Shown in pieces: positions 1 to 8,231 of a DNA stretch of 34,924 nt; positions within the stretch are counted from its first letter, which is position 1; every line of letters starts with the position of its first letter. The notes under the pieces are model-generated. The model did not search any database. It saw only the letters and a list, made by a program, of their open reading frames with translations, and had not been told where the DNA came from. A program made the position numbers and the translations under genes. This DNA comes from Succinatimonas hippei (GTDB lineage Bacteria > Pseudomonadota > Gammaproteobacteria > Enterobacterales > Succinivibrionaceae), in assembly GCA_004557545.1 (NCBI GenBank), contig SFGV01000014.1, positions 1 to 34,924 of the forward strand, written 5' to 3'.

Positions 1-360
1 GGACAACCTCAGAATAGCTTCCCTAACGGCAAGAGATACAGTCTAGTCCGGAGAAGTAATGTGGACGTCTATGTGACAGGCAGCAACGCGAGGTTTTTAT
101 CCAAAGACATTATTACGGAGTTCAGGGGACGCGGAGATGAGGTACATATGTATCCGCTGACGTTCGCTGAATATATGCGTATATGCCGGAGACAGGAATG
201 ATGGATGGCGTGATTATGTGCTCTATGGCGGGCTGCCGCTGATATTCTCCTTTGGTACACCGGATCAGAAAGCGGATTTTCTGAAATCACTGTTTGAGGA
301 GACCTACATCTCCGACATCATCGGAAGGAATAAAGTACGCATTGACACTCCCCATGCCTA
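1..360 (+). pseudogene. Broken AAA+ ATPase (COG1373/DUF4143 type), 5' end outside the window
   Basis: Two reading frames encode consecutive pieces of one protein. From base 1 the first frame reads through VDVYVTGSNARFLSKD and YPLTFAEYM (about 61-177), typical of the AAA+ ATPase domain of the COG1373 family (the TGSN sensor-like strand and the PLTFxEY segment), then stops near 206. A second frame from about 188 continues with DGWRDYVLYGGLPLI and EETYISDIIGRNKVR, the junction to the DUF4143 domain, so there is a frameshift near 180-190. The coding match ends at about 339, where a foreign 246-bp segment begins, and the frame stops at about 361. A few codons of possible continuation lie at 586-628 before the end of nudC. 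The family has no firmly known function; these genes are often mobile and often decayed. The gene is certainly not functional here. Confidence 0.75.
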
Positions 361-585
361 AAAGGCAGGGAATTCTTGGTTCGACAACCACTGCGCCGCC
401 TCCAAAGAATTGGCGTCTTACACGATTTCCTCAAGCGTGAATTCCCGTGTGTCCCACGGTATTCTTTAGTTAAGTCGGTTATATCACGAAAGTTAGCATT
501 TGTCCGCCCTCAATTACTTGTGTAAATCCGGCGGACGCGCCTTATATCCCCAGCCCTGAAGGGCGCGGGGTTTTAGGCGCATTCG
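340..585. mobile_element. IS200/IS605-like miniature element without transposase
   Basis: This 246-bp segment interrupts the ATPase remnant and encodes nothing recognisable. It has an imperfect hairpin near each end: CCC-TGCCT/AGGCA-GGG at about 351-370 followed by AATTCTTGGTTC, and CCCC-GCCCT/AGGGC-GGGG at 548-570 followed by TTTTAGGCGC. Subterminal imperfect palindromes with these flanks are the hallmark of IS200/IS605 ends and the palindrome-associated elements derived from them. A 10-bp direct repeat, ATAAAGTACG, lies on both sides (330-339 and 586-595). IS605 elements normally make no target duplication, so the repeat may have another origin. No TnpA or TnpB coding remains. Confidence 0.55.
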
Positions 586-628
586 ATAAAGTACGTAATG
601 TCCGGATCATTCGCCCAAAGGACCTTCT

Positions 629-1477
629 TCAGAGCTTAATTTGCCCTTGCTTGAATTTCAGCATCATTTCGTTTGTAAGGCTGAAGTCGTCATTCTGAAG
701 CACAACATCAGAGGGTGACGCGAAGAAGGCCTTGCTAAGCTCGTTAAGATCAGGTCTTATGTCAGCGCTACCGTCGACCTCACAAAAGAACCCGGCAAGG
801 ATGTCACCTGCGCTTCCCCATGGCTGGGATTTGTAGTAACGGATGTTTTTAACCCTAAGCCCGACCTCCTCCATCACCTCACGCTCTACAGTCTGCTCTA
901 AGGTCTCACCTATCTCGGTGAAGCCCGCTATCAGGGCGTAATAGTTAATTCCCCTGTGACCTGATGATGGAGCGTACCGTGTGAGCAGGAGCCTTCCATC
1001 GTTTATGACACCAACGATAACCGCGGGGTTTATTCTAGGATAAAAGATCCTGCCGCAGTCAGGACAGCGCATGGCGCGCTCGACGCTGTCATGCGCGAGC
1101 TTATGCCCGCAGGCCTCGCAGTAGCGGGTAGTCTGATACCACCTGAAAAGATGCCACGCGGTAAAAAGCGCGAAGCATCCGGCGCGGTACGAGTTTTTCT
1201 CATGTCGTACCTGCGAAACGGGCATCATCACGTATGAGGCCGGAAGCTCGGGCCTGCTCTCCTTGTCATAGAGAAAGCAGGAGGTATTTCCGATCGTAAA
1301 CAGGTATACGCAACCGTCAGGGCGGCCCATCTGTTTAAAGGTCGGGAAATTCAGACCCTCGCCTTTTTTAATGAGGATCTCGTTTCCCGAAAAATAAACG
1401 ATCGAGCTTTTATCATCAGGTCTGGCATCTGGACGAAAATGGTTATCAAGCTTAATGGGAGAGATATCTTGTAGCAT
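629..1477 (-). CDS. nudC: NADH pyrophosphatase / RNA-decapping Nudix hydrolase NudC
   Basis: NudC hydrolyses NAD(H) to NMN(H) and AMP and removes NAD caps from RNA 5' ends. The sequence shows a zinc ribbon (CEACGH and CPDCGRIFYPRINPA) followed by a complete Nudix box, GFTEIGETLEQTVEREVMEE, which fits GX5EX7REUXEE. The NADH-pyrophosphatase signature after the box begins SQPW but continues GSAGD instead of the usual PFPxS. The frame is open to 1552, but the extra 25 residues are hydrophobic and unlike the family, and that start is only 15 bp from the tRNA. I therefore take the ATG at 1477 (282 aa; E. coli NudC is 257). Neither start has a good Shine-Dalgarno. The gene lies just downstream of tRNA-Asn on the same strand and may be read from its promoter. 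Confidence 0.88.
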   Translation of the reverse strand: MLQDISPIKLDNHFRPDARPDDKSSIVYFSGNEILIKKGEGLNFPTFKQMGRPDGCVYLFTIGNTSCFLYDKESRPELPASYVMMPVSQVRHEKNSYRAGCFALFTAWHLFRWYQTTRYCEACGHKLAHDSVERAMRCPDCGRIFYPRINPAVIVGVINDGRLLLTRYAPSSGHRGINYYALIAGFTEIGETLEQTVEREVMEEVGLRVKNIRYYKSQPWGSAGDILAGFFCEVDGSADIRPDLNELSKAFFASPSDVVLQNDDFSLTNEMMLKFKQGQIKL

Positions 1478-1567
1478 TTGCGTACGGAAAAATACAATGT
1501 CGCGTAAGCAACAGAAATTAAAAAGAAAGGGAATTAAACTGACGAATGTCATTTGAGAGTCATTTCA

Positions 1568-1643
1568 TGGCTCCTCCTACTGGACTCGGACCAGCGACAT
1601 ACGGATTAACAGTCCGCCGTTCTACCGACTGAACTAAGGAGGA
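1568..1643 (-). tRNA. tRNA-Asn (anticodon GTT)
   Basis: Read on the minus strand, the 76-nt sequence starts TCCTCCT and ends AGGAGGA-G-CCA, giving a 7-bp acceptor stem with an encoded CCA tail. The D arm contains AGTTCAGTCGGTAGAA, the anticodon loop is CTGTTAA with anticodon GTT, and the T arm contains the GTCCGAGTCC segment. This is a canonical asparagine tRNA. Confidence 0.96.
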
Positions 1644-1684
1644 ACACCTTGAAATGTTTCAGCTTGGCGCTGAAAACGAGAGCC

Positions 1685-1713
1685 ATTATATTGATGAGTT
1701 CAGATCATGTCAA
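1685..1713 (-). promoter_or_regulatory. Consensus sigma-70 promoter for tRNA-Asn
   Basis: On the minus strand a perfect -35 TTGACA (1708-1713), a 17-bp spacer and a perfect -10 TATAAT (1685-1690) stand about 40 bp upstream of the tRNA 5' end. Perfect consensus hexamers at optimal spacing fit a strong stable-RNA promoter. Confidence 0.9.
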
Positions 1714-1880
1714 CAAAAAGTTTAATTATTTTTTTGTGGAAGTACAAAACACCGTCATGCCGGTACCGGGATCTTGAAATAATGGCGATTTTCAGCCCAT
1801 AGGCGGTCAGATGATAGTCTTTATATTTATTTCTGAAAAAGGCGTGATAGATTCGAAAACTGGAACGTATAGAGGAAATC

Positions 1881-3944
1881 ATGCCGGTAAAAAAGAATTT
1901 TGAGCTTGTAAGTCCGTTTAAAGCGGCAGGCGATCAGCCTCAGGCTATCGAAAAGCTGGTTTCAGGTCTTGAGGAAGGGGACAGGGCTCAGACACTGCTT
2001 GGTGTTACCGGCTCAGGAAAAACTTTCACGATGGCAAGCGTGATTGCCAGAATGAACCGTCCTGTAATGATCCTCTCTCACAATAAGACCCTGGCAGCCC
2101 AGCTTTACGGAGAGATGAAGGAATTCTTTCCGCACAACGCGGTTGAGTATTTTGTCTCCTACTACGATTACTACCAGCCTGAGGCCTATGTGCCAGCATC
2201 TGACACCTTCATTGAGAAGGATGCTCAGGTTAACGACCATATTGACCAGATGAGGCTGTCCGCCACCAAGGCGCTGATGGAGCGGCGCGACGTGATCGTT
2301 GTCTGTTCAGTGTCAGCTATATACGGACTGGGCGAGCCTGAGACCTACCTTAAGATGATGCTCCACCTCTCGCGTGGCGAGCAGATCACCCAAAAGCAGA
2401 TCCTCGATCGTCTGGCGGCTCTTCAGTACACCAGAAATGATCTGGGGTTTGAGCGCAGTACCTTCAGGGTACGCGGCGATGTAATAGATGTATACCCATC
2501 AGATTCTGACGGCTACGCGGTAAGAATTGAGCTTTTTGATGATGAGATTGAGCAGATCTCCATATTCGATCCGCTCACAGGTGAGCAGAGCGCCAAGGTA
2601 CCCAGAATCACCATCTTCCCAAAGACTCACTATGTGACTCCGCGTTCGGTTCTTGACAAGGCGGTAGAGGATATAAAGGTAGAGCTCAAAGAGCGCTGTG
2701 ACTGGTTTTTAAAGCAAAACCGGCTTTTGGAGGAGCAGCGTCTGCGCGAGCGCACGACCTACGATATAGAAATGATAAACGAGCTTGGTTACTGCTCGGG
2801 CATTGAAAACTACTCGCGTTATCTCACAGGTCGTAAGGAGGGTGAGCCGCCTCCCTGCCTCTTTGACTACCTGCCAAAGGACGGACTACTTTTTATAGAT
2901 GAGTCTCATGTTACCGTGCCGCAGATAGGCGCGATGTACCGCGGAGATCACTCAAGAAAGGAAAGCCTGGTCAATTTCGGCTTCAGACTGCCTTCGGCCT
3001 TTGACAATCGTCCGCTCAAGTTTGAGGAGTTTCAAAAGCTTCAGCCTCAGACCATATACGTATCGGCAACTCCCGCGGAATACGAGCTTGAGCGCTCATC
3101 TCAGGTGGTAGAGCAGCTCATTCGGCCTACCGGTCTTCTTGATCCTCAAATAGAGATCCGTCCGGTAAAAACTCAGGTTGATGATCTTATGGGAGAGATC
3201 AGGGCGCGCGCTGCGCGCAACGAGCGCGTGCTCGTGACTACTCTTACCAAAAAGATGGCGGAAGAGCTCACGTCATACCTTGATGAAAACGGGATAAGGG
3301 TGCGCTACCTGCACTCTGACATCGACGCCGTGGAGCGCATGGACATAATAAGGGATCTGAGGTTAGGTGAGTTTGACGCTTTGGTAGGCATCAACCTCCT
3401 GCGTGAGGGACTTGATATGCCTGAGGTATCACTGGTCGCCATACTCGATGCCGACAAGGAAGGCTTTTTGCGCTCGGAGCGCTCGCTTATTCAGACCGTG
3501 GGCCGCGCCGCAAGAAATGTCAATGGCAAGGCCATTTTCTACTGTGACACCATAACCGATTCCATCCGCAAAACCATGGAGGAGACGGCAAGGCGCAGAC
3601 AGATCCAGCAGAAATTTAATGAGGAGCACCACATCACTCCAAAACAGGTTCAGAAGAAGATTGTGGACGTGATGGAGGGAGCGATCCGCGATACCCAGTC
3701 GTTCAAGGCTCCACTTGAAAAGCGCCGTCAGGGACCATCGCGCAAGGAATGGGAGCGTCAGCGCGAGAAGGCTGTGCGCATGACTCCGCGCGAGCTCGCC
3801 ATCAAGATAGACAAGCTGCATGAGCAGATGATCAGGCTAGCCCGCGATCTTAAGTTCGAGGAAGCCGCGGAGGTTCGCGACAAGATGCAGGAGCTGCAGC
3901 AGGATCTTATGCTTATGTCAGGCCCTGAAGACGCTAAAAACTGA
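1881..3944 (+). CDS. uvrB: UvrABC excinuclease subunit B
   Basis: UvrB is the damage-verifying DNA helicase of nucleotide excision repair. It is loaded by UvrA and then recruits UvrC for incision. The 687-aa product has the Walker A motif GVTGSGKT at residues 41-48, the beta-hairpin YYDYYQPEAY at 94-103 that inserts between DNA strands, the DESH box (FIDESHVTVPQ), the helicase segments RYLHSDID and INLLREGLDMPE, QTVGRAARN, and a C-terminal UVR domain (RDLKFEEAAEVRDKM) for UvrC binding. Length and order match E. coli UvrB (673 aa). The ATG at 1881 is preceded by AGAGGAAA. It ends 3 bp from the convergent ygfB gene with no obvious terminator between. I saw no clear LexA box upstream. Confidence 0.98.
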   Translation: MPVKKNFELVSPFKAAGDQPQAIEKLVSGLEEGDRAQTLLGVTGSGKTFTMASVIARMNRPVMILSHNKTLAAQLYGEMKEFFPHNAVEYFVSYYDYYQPEAYVPASDTFIEKDAQVNDHIDQMRLSATKALMERRDVIVVCSVSAIYGLGEPETYLKMMLHLSRGEQITQKQILDRLAALQYTRNDLGFERSTFRVRGDVIDVYPSDSDGYAVRIELFDDEIEQISIFDPLTGEQSAKVPRITIFPKTHYVTPRSVLDKAVEDIKVELKERCDWFLKQNRLLEEQRLRERTTYDIEMINELGYCSGIENYSRYLTGRKEGEPPPCLFDYLPKDGLLFIDESHVTVPQIGAMYRGDHSRKESLVNFGFRLPSAFDNRPLKFEEFQKLQPQTIYVSATPAEYELERSSQVVEQLIRPTGLLDPQIEIRPVKTQVDDLMGEIRARAARNERVLVTTLTKKMAEELTSYLDENGIRVRYLHSDIDAVERMDIIRDLRLGEFDALVGINLLREGLDMPEVSLVAILDADKEGFLRSERSLIQTVGRAARNVNGKAIFYCDTITDSIRKTMEETARRRQIQQKFNEEHHITPKQVQKKIVDVMEGAIRDTQSFKAPLEKRRQGPSRKEWERQREKAVRMTPRELAIKIDKLHEQMIRLARDLKFEEAAEVRDKMQELQQDLMLMSGPEDAKN

Positions 3945-3946
3945 GA

Positions 3947-4474
3947 TCAGAGCTTGCTTTTCTTGTAGATCTCAAGCAGATGCTCGCGTATGTAGGCGAG
4001 AATTGCGTTGTAGTCCTGTTCGTCCAGATCGCCAGATGTGTCAACCTTTACAAACTCGCTTAAAGTGTCGACAAAATCAGTAAGACTGCCTTGTGGCAGG
4101 TGGTATGACATACCCTTGCCCGGGGTGCAGCAAAGCCCGAGCGTCAGTCCATAGCTTAATTCAGCGAGGGTTTTAAGCCTTAGCTCGGCTTTTTCATTCT
4201 GATCAGGCAGAGGAATGAGCTCATCAGAGGCGTGGCTTAAGTTCTCATTAAATTCAAAGGACATTGAGGTGAGCTTAGCCACAAGAGCGCCCGGAAGGGG
4301 AGACTGACCGTTTAAAAGCTCGGATGCGAGTTTTGAGATCTCGCGATCCGACGGATCATAGCCGCGGCATAAGAGTCCAAGCACCAGTCCTGCCCAGTGA
4401 TATTCATCCTCCATTACGCCGGCTTTTCTCAAATCGGCGAGCAAAGAATGGAAGGCGGTTTTAGTTTCGGCCAT
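3947..4474 (-). CDS. ygfB: UPF0149 family protein, YgfB-like
   Basis: The 175-aa product matches the YgfB/UPF0149 family by overall pattern: an N-terminal helical part with HWAGLVLGLLCRG, a central LSYGLTLGLCC segment, and the acidic stretch ending DYNAILAYIREHLLEIYKK that corresponds to the conserved EEIIEYVRVA region of YgfB. The family is helical. In other gammaproteobacteria ygfB affects beta-lactamase expression and antibiotic response, and its biochemical role is not settled. A GGAACCGC stretch precedes the ATG. The YecA branch carries a C-terminal SEC-C zinc motif, which is absent here, so YgfB is the better name. Confidence 0.8.
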   Translation of the reverse strand: MAETKTAFHSLLADLRKAGVMEDEYHWAGLVLGLLCRGYDPSDREISKLASELLNGQSPLPGALVAKLTSMSFEFNENLSHASDELIPLPDQNEKAELRLKTLAELSYGLTLGLCCTPGKGMSYHLPQGSLTDFVDTLSEFVKVDTSGDLDEQDYNAILAYIREHLLEIYKKSKL

Positions 4475-4550
4475 AGCGGTTCCTCCAAAAAACGCGGTCT
4501 AAGGCTGCCGCGCATAAATAGGCAGGGTTATCGTTCTTGCCTTTCTGCCG

Positions 4551-4559
4551 TGTTAAAAT
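4551..4559 (+). promoter_or_regulatory. Extended -10 promoter upstream of suhB
   Basis: TG-T-TAAAAT (4551-4559) forms an extended -10 element. No convincing -35 exists at 16-18 bp, which is acceptable for extended -10 promoters. Predicted transcription start near 4566 gives suhB a leader of about 110 nt. Confidence 0.45.
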
Positions 4560-4565
4560 ACGCCA

Positions 4566-4660
4566 ACGGCGGGAGACAGTAAAGCGGAGGAACTAATCCG
4601 CGATCCCGGCGATCCCAGTGGTCTGATGATCACTCTGGGCATAATGACGCTCTTTTTTTG
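4566..4660 (+). ncRNA. Structured leader or small RNA before suhB
   Basis: Between the predicted start and suhB are two hairpins. One is GCGGA/TCCGC around 4584-4602. The other is a stronger, bulged stem at 4614-4639 (CCCA-GTG-GTC, loop TGAT, GAT-CAC, TGGG), followed 13 nt later by seven T (4653-4659). The T run is too far from the stem for a textbook terminator, but the layout could be an attenuator or a short independent RNA. I could not match it to 4.5S, 6S or any known riboswitch. Confidence 0.3.
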
Positions 4661-4677
4661 TTTTGGAATTCTAACAT

Positions 4678-5481
4678 ATGCATCCGATGCTAAATATCGC
4701 CGTGCGCGCTGCCCGCGCCGCCGGCAATCTGATCGCGCGCAACATAGGACATCAGGATCAGTTCTCTGTTGAAGAGAAGCGCAAGGACGATCTCGTAACC
4801 AGCATAGACCGTGAGTGCGAGGAAACCGTCAGCGGCATCATCCTCAAGTCATTCCGCGATCACAGCGTGCTGGGTGAGGAGTCAGGCGTGGTCGGCAATG
4901 CCGATTCGGAATTCCAATGGGTGGTAGATCCTATAGACGGAACCACCAACTTTGTTCAGGGTATAGCCCACAGCGCGGTCTCAATCGCCTTAAAGCACAA
5001 TGGCAAAACCGAGCTTGGCGTTGTCTTTGATCCTGTTCTCAATGAGATGTTTACCGCCGCCCGCGGCGAGGGCGCGGCGCTCAATGGCCGCCGTATCCGC
5101 GTGGCTGAGCGCTCATCGCTTGACGGAGCCATAATCGGCACCGCCTTCCCTACCCGCTATCGCGATCGCATGCTTCCTTATCTTGAGCTGTTTGCGCGTC
5201 TTATCTCAAATTGCGCCGATGTAAGGCGCATGGGCGCGGCCAGCCTTGATCTGTGCTATGTGGCCTGCGGGCGCTTTGACGGCTATTTAGAGCAGGGGCT
5301 TAAACCCTGGGATTTCGCCGCGGGCGAGCTCATCGTGCGTGAGGCAGGCGGTCTTGTTACCGATTTTATGGGCGAGCCCGGCTACACCAAGAGTGGCAAC
5401 ATCGTATGCGGAAACCCCAAGATCCTGCGCTCTCTTATCACGGTATGTGATCCTCAGAACCTGCCGGTGATCCTGCGCTGA
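4678..5481 (+). CDS. suhB: Inositol-1-monophosphatase SuhB
   Basis: SuhB dephosphorylates inositol monophosphate and in E. coli also acts in rRNA antitermination complexes. The 267-aa product begins MHPMLNIAVRAARAAGNLIA, almost the same as E. coli SuhB. It has the metal-binding motifs EESG (67-70), DPIDGTTN (84-91) and WDFAAGEL (211-218), all three signatures of the Mg-dependent, lithium-sensitive phosphatase family. GGAA lies 9 nt before the ATG. The gene converges with the exonuclease gene, 10 bp from its end. Its structured leader is notable because E. coli suhB is controlled at the RNA level. Confidence 0.96.
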   Translation: MHPMLNIAVRAARAAGNLIARNIGHQDQFSVEEKRKDDLVTSIDRECEETVSGIILKSFRDHSVLGEESGVVGNADSEFQWVVDPIDGTTNFVQGIAHSAVSIALKHNGKTELGVVFDPVLNEMFTAARGEGAALNGRRIRVAERSSLDGAIIGTAFPTRYRDRMLPYLELFARLISNCADVRRMGAASLDLCYVACGRFDGYLEQGLKPWDFAAGELIVREAGGLVTDFMGEPGYTKSGNIVCGNPKILRSLITVCDPQNLPVILR

Positions 5482-5491
5482 TCTCCCATCT

Positions 5492-6196
5492 TTAATGCGA
5501 CCGCCTGTAAATCTCACTTACACATGGCGGCCGCGGTCTGAAAAGCTCCTTTGACTGAACCATAAAAAGCTCCGCCGTGGCTATGCTGTCGGCGCATGCG
5601 TTGTGCGCCTCGTAATCAGGCAGGCCGCGTCTTTGTCTTATTGAGGTAAGTCTGAGATCCACACCGGGGCGGTTGGCTGTTATATAACGCTCTATCTGCA
5701 TGGTGTCGATAAAAGCCATGGGGAGCTCAATGTTTTCAGGAAGCCCCAGACCTTTTTTTAAAAAATGGTATTCAATGGTGCTGCAGTGGGTCAGCACCAG
5801 ACCTCCTGACAGTCTGTCCATGAGCTTTAGCATAGCCTCACGCGGATCCATGCCATCGGCAAGCTGCTCTGGCGTGATCATATTTATAACCGCGCTCTGG
5901 GCTTTGATTTTGGAGCCGTCCACCTTAAGCAGGGTATGAAAGGCGGTCTCATAGTTTATCGAAGGTCCGTCAAAGCTCACCCCTCCTGCGGATATGACAA
6001 TGTCATTATCAAAATCAAGACCGGTGGTTTCAAAGTCTATTGAGGTGAAAGGGACATTCCACACGCTAAGCTCCCCCGATGGCATTGGCCGTTCGTAAAA
6101 CGGTTTTAATTCAGATGGGAGATTCGGATCAGCAGCGCTTTTATGGATCCTGCCCAAAAGCTTTACGTACGGGTCAAAAAAAGATAGCAAACTCAT
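5492..6196 (-). CDS. DnaQ-like 3'-5' exonuclease
   Basis: The 234-aa product has the DEDDh exonuclease pattern: Exo I motif IDFETTG (D54, E56), an Exo II-like segment THCSTIEYHFLKK around 136-148, and the Exo III H-x4-D motif with H198 and D203 (AHNACADSIATAELF). Such enzymes remove 3' nucleotides from DNA or RNA. This one lacks polymerase III epsilon's clamp- and alpha-binding tail, so it is a stand-alone exonuclease. Its ATG overlaps the stop of the upstream gene by one base (TGATG), so the two are translationally coupled. The same pairing with a CBS/nucleotidyltransferase protein occurs in other Proteobacteria. Confidence 0.88.
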   Translation of the reverse strand: MSLLSFFDPYVKLLGRIHKSAADPNLPSELKPFYERPMPSGELSVWNVPFTSIDFETTGLDFDNDIVISAGGVSFDGPSINYETAFHTLLKVDGSKIKAQSAVINMITPEQLADGMDPREAMLKLMDRLSGGLVLTHCSTIEYHFLKKGLGLPENIELPMAFIDTMQIERYITANRPGVDLRLTSIRQRRGLPDYEAHNACADSIATAELFMVQSKELFRPRPPCVSEIYRRSH

Positions 6197-8061
6197 CAGA
6201 GAATTCCTTTCCCACCGGCGAACCTTACATTGGCCGCCTGCTGCTGTTTGGCGATGATCCTGAAGGCGTCACGCAGATGATTGCGCTCAAACTGCGAAAG
6301 CTCGGAAGGAGGCAGGTTGTTGGAAAGTTCTTTGTTATTCTTTATCGAGTGCAGCTGATGGGCAAAGCGGACCGAGTTTATGAAGGTATAAGCCTCGGTG
6401 AGGTCAAGATAATCCTCATCCCTGAGTACGCCGCTGTTTTTCGCGTCCAGCAGCCTGTCGTAGGTTCCGGTGGCTTTGCTCCTTGCAAGAAGCCCATAGA
6501 GTCTGGCAAGTTCCACAATAAGGTTTACAGCCTGTTTTTTAATATTGAAATAAGGTTCGTTCTTTCCGTCCTTGGTGAGCACGAACTGTCTGAAGGTTCC
6601 AAGAGGAGGCGCGACATTAGTTGAGATGGTGCAAAGGGTAGCGAGAAAACGCGAGTTGGCGTTTACGGTTTCGATAAGATGGTCTTTGAGCCCGTCGGTA
6701 AGCTTTTCATCTCCGTACAGATGCCTGATGTCCAGAAATACCATGCTGTTTAGGATAGCGGTGTTGGTGGTGTCCGAGATCCAGGTTGTGTAGTAATCCT
6801 CCCAGGTTTTAAGACTGACCCGCCATTTTGGATTTGAGGCCATATAGTTGCCATCGCAAAGCGGATAGCCGCACTTGTCAAGATCATGGCAGACCCTGTC
6901 TGATAACGCTTCAAAATATTTTCTGCCATTATCATCAGGCTCTTTTTCCAAAATGATCCCGTTGTCCTGATCTGAGAGGAACTGAACCTCGCTTCTGGCG
7001 AGTGATCCCGCGGCAAACCACGCAAAAGAGCATGGGGGTGTTCCCGCTTTCTGCAGATTAAGACTGATGATCTTGCGGTAGAAGACATCGGCGATGCGTG
7101 ACATCATGAGCTGAATTTCATGAGGGCCGGTTCCGGACTTGAGCATGCCCGTGAATATTCCCTTAACGTGGCGGGATAAGCCTGAGAGAGTTTCAATGTC
7201 ATTCGCGTTTGTAACATCGCGCAGCAGATATACCGATTCAAGCCTTGAATCACGCAGCATGCGCGTAGGAGTGATGATGCCGGTAAATCTGCCATGATCG
7301 GTGACCGGCAGACATTTGACACTATGCATCACCATAAGCTCAAACGCTCTGTCCACACTCTCTGAGCCTTCAACCGAGATAACTCCTTTTGACAGGATCC
7401 CGGACGCGGGAGCCGTCGCAGGCATTCCCGCCGCGACAGCGCGGCAGGCAATGTCGGTTTTGGTTATTACTCCGCTTGGGGTATCGCCTTTTGCAATCAC
7501 GGCAAGCTCGCTGTGGGTATCGCGAAGGGCGATCGCCACATCCTGAATAGTCGCGCTTTCCTGAAGAACCGGGCAGTGGCGCGAGGCTGCCTCAAAAACG
7601 GTTCTGGTTCCGCTGTCTGTTCCTGTTTGTGCGGGAACAGAGTGGGTGCTTTTTAGTCTTACGCTGTCGCAGGAGCTGAAATAGTCGCCTACGGTTTTGT
7701 TTTTGGCGATGATAAGCTCAAGTACCTTGCGGTTTATAAAATAGAGCAGGGTGTTTTCAATAAAGCGTACCCTGTAGTCGCTCTGACCTTTCTTGTCTAT
7801 CTGGGTATAACCGAAGGTGTCCCCAACCCCCATGCGCGCGCGCAGATGTCCGTCCTGTTTGTTTATCTCCTCACATGCTCCGGTCCTTACCATGTAAAGA
7901 CCCGCTCCCGCCAGATCGGCGTTATCCAGAACATCGTCAGGAGTGTGATATGAAATCTTTACCGCTGTGGCTATGGCATCCATCTCAAGCGGCGAAAGCT
8001 GGGAGAAAGGATAGGTCTTGGATATGAAATCATAAATATTGGGCAGAAGCGACTGATCCAT
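6196..8061 (-). CDS. cNMP-binding / CBS / DUF294 nucleotidyltransferase protein
   Basis: The 621-aa product has four parts: an N-terminal cyclic-nucleotide-binding-like domain (about 15-130), two CBS domains (about 165-290, with LAVIAKGDTPSGVITKTDI and CLPVTDHGRFTGIITPTRM), a DUF294 nucleotidyltransferase-like domain with GSLARSEVQFLSDQDNG (about 350), and a helical C-terminal DUF294_C domain. The GSxxRxE...SDxD pattern resembles GlnE/GlnD-type nucleotidyltransferases, so nucleotide-dependent control of a protein partner is the usual guess; the substrate is unknown. The start is supported by GAGGAGGG about 8 nt upstream. It is the first gene of a two-gene unit with the exonuclease. Confidence 0.88.
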   Translation of the reverse strand: MDQSLLPNIYDFISKTYPFSQLSPLEMDAIATAVKISYHTPDDVLDNADLAGAGLYMVRTGACEEINKQDGHLRARMGVGDTFGYTQIDKKGQSDYRVRFIENTLLYFINRKVLELIIAKNKTVGDYFSSCDSVRLKSTHSVPAQTGTDSGTRTVFEAASRHCPVLQESATIQDVAIALRDTHSELAVIAKGDTPSGVITKTDIACRAVAAGMPATAPASGILSKGVISVEGSESVDRAFELMVMHSVKCLPVTDHGRFTGIITPTRMLRDSRLESVYLLRDVTNANDIETLSGLSRHVKGIFTGMLKSGTGPHEIQLMMSRIADVFYRKIISLNLQKAGTPPCSFAWFAAGSLARSEVQFLSDQDNGIILEKEPDDNGRKYFEALSDRVCHDLDKCGYPLCDGNYMASNPKWRVSLKTWEDYYTTWISDTTNTAILNSMVFLDIRHLYGDEKLTDGLKDHLIETVNANSRFLATLCTISTNVAPPLGTFRQFVLTKDGKNEPYFNIKKQAVNLIVELARLYGLLARSKATGTYDRLLDAKNSGVLRDEDYLDLTEAYTFINSVRFAHQLHSIKNNKELSNNLPPSELSQFERNHLRDAFRIIAKQQQAANVRFAGGKGIL

Positions 8062-8171
8062 TAAAAAGCCCTCCTCGGAATGATAAAGAGCATAGCACGG
8101 AGCATAAGACGAAATTCAATTCATTTCCTGATACCCTGATACTTGGAAGCGTGTCAGAAAAGTCATGACGC

Positions 8172-8201
8172 AAAAAAAGACCCGGGCAGTGCCCGGGTCT
8201 T
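8172..8201 (-). terminator. Rho-independent terminator of rne
   Basis: On the minus strand the stem AAGACCCGGGC/GCCCGGGTCTT with a 3-nt loop is followed by seven T (8172-8178). It sits about 30 bp beyond the rne stop codon. Confidence 0.93.
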
Positions 8202-8231
8202 CAATCATTTGGGATTCTGTGTCATTTGCTC

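Noticed and set aside
1700..1882. 60-aa minus-strand frame between tRNA-Asn and uvrB
   Set aside because: It overlaps the uvrB start and the tRNA promoter, and has no family features or Shine-Dalgarno.
4475..4677. 6S RNA or 4.5S RNA near ygfB
   Set aside because: Neither the long rod of 6S nor the conserved GGAAGCAGCC loop of 4.5S is present.
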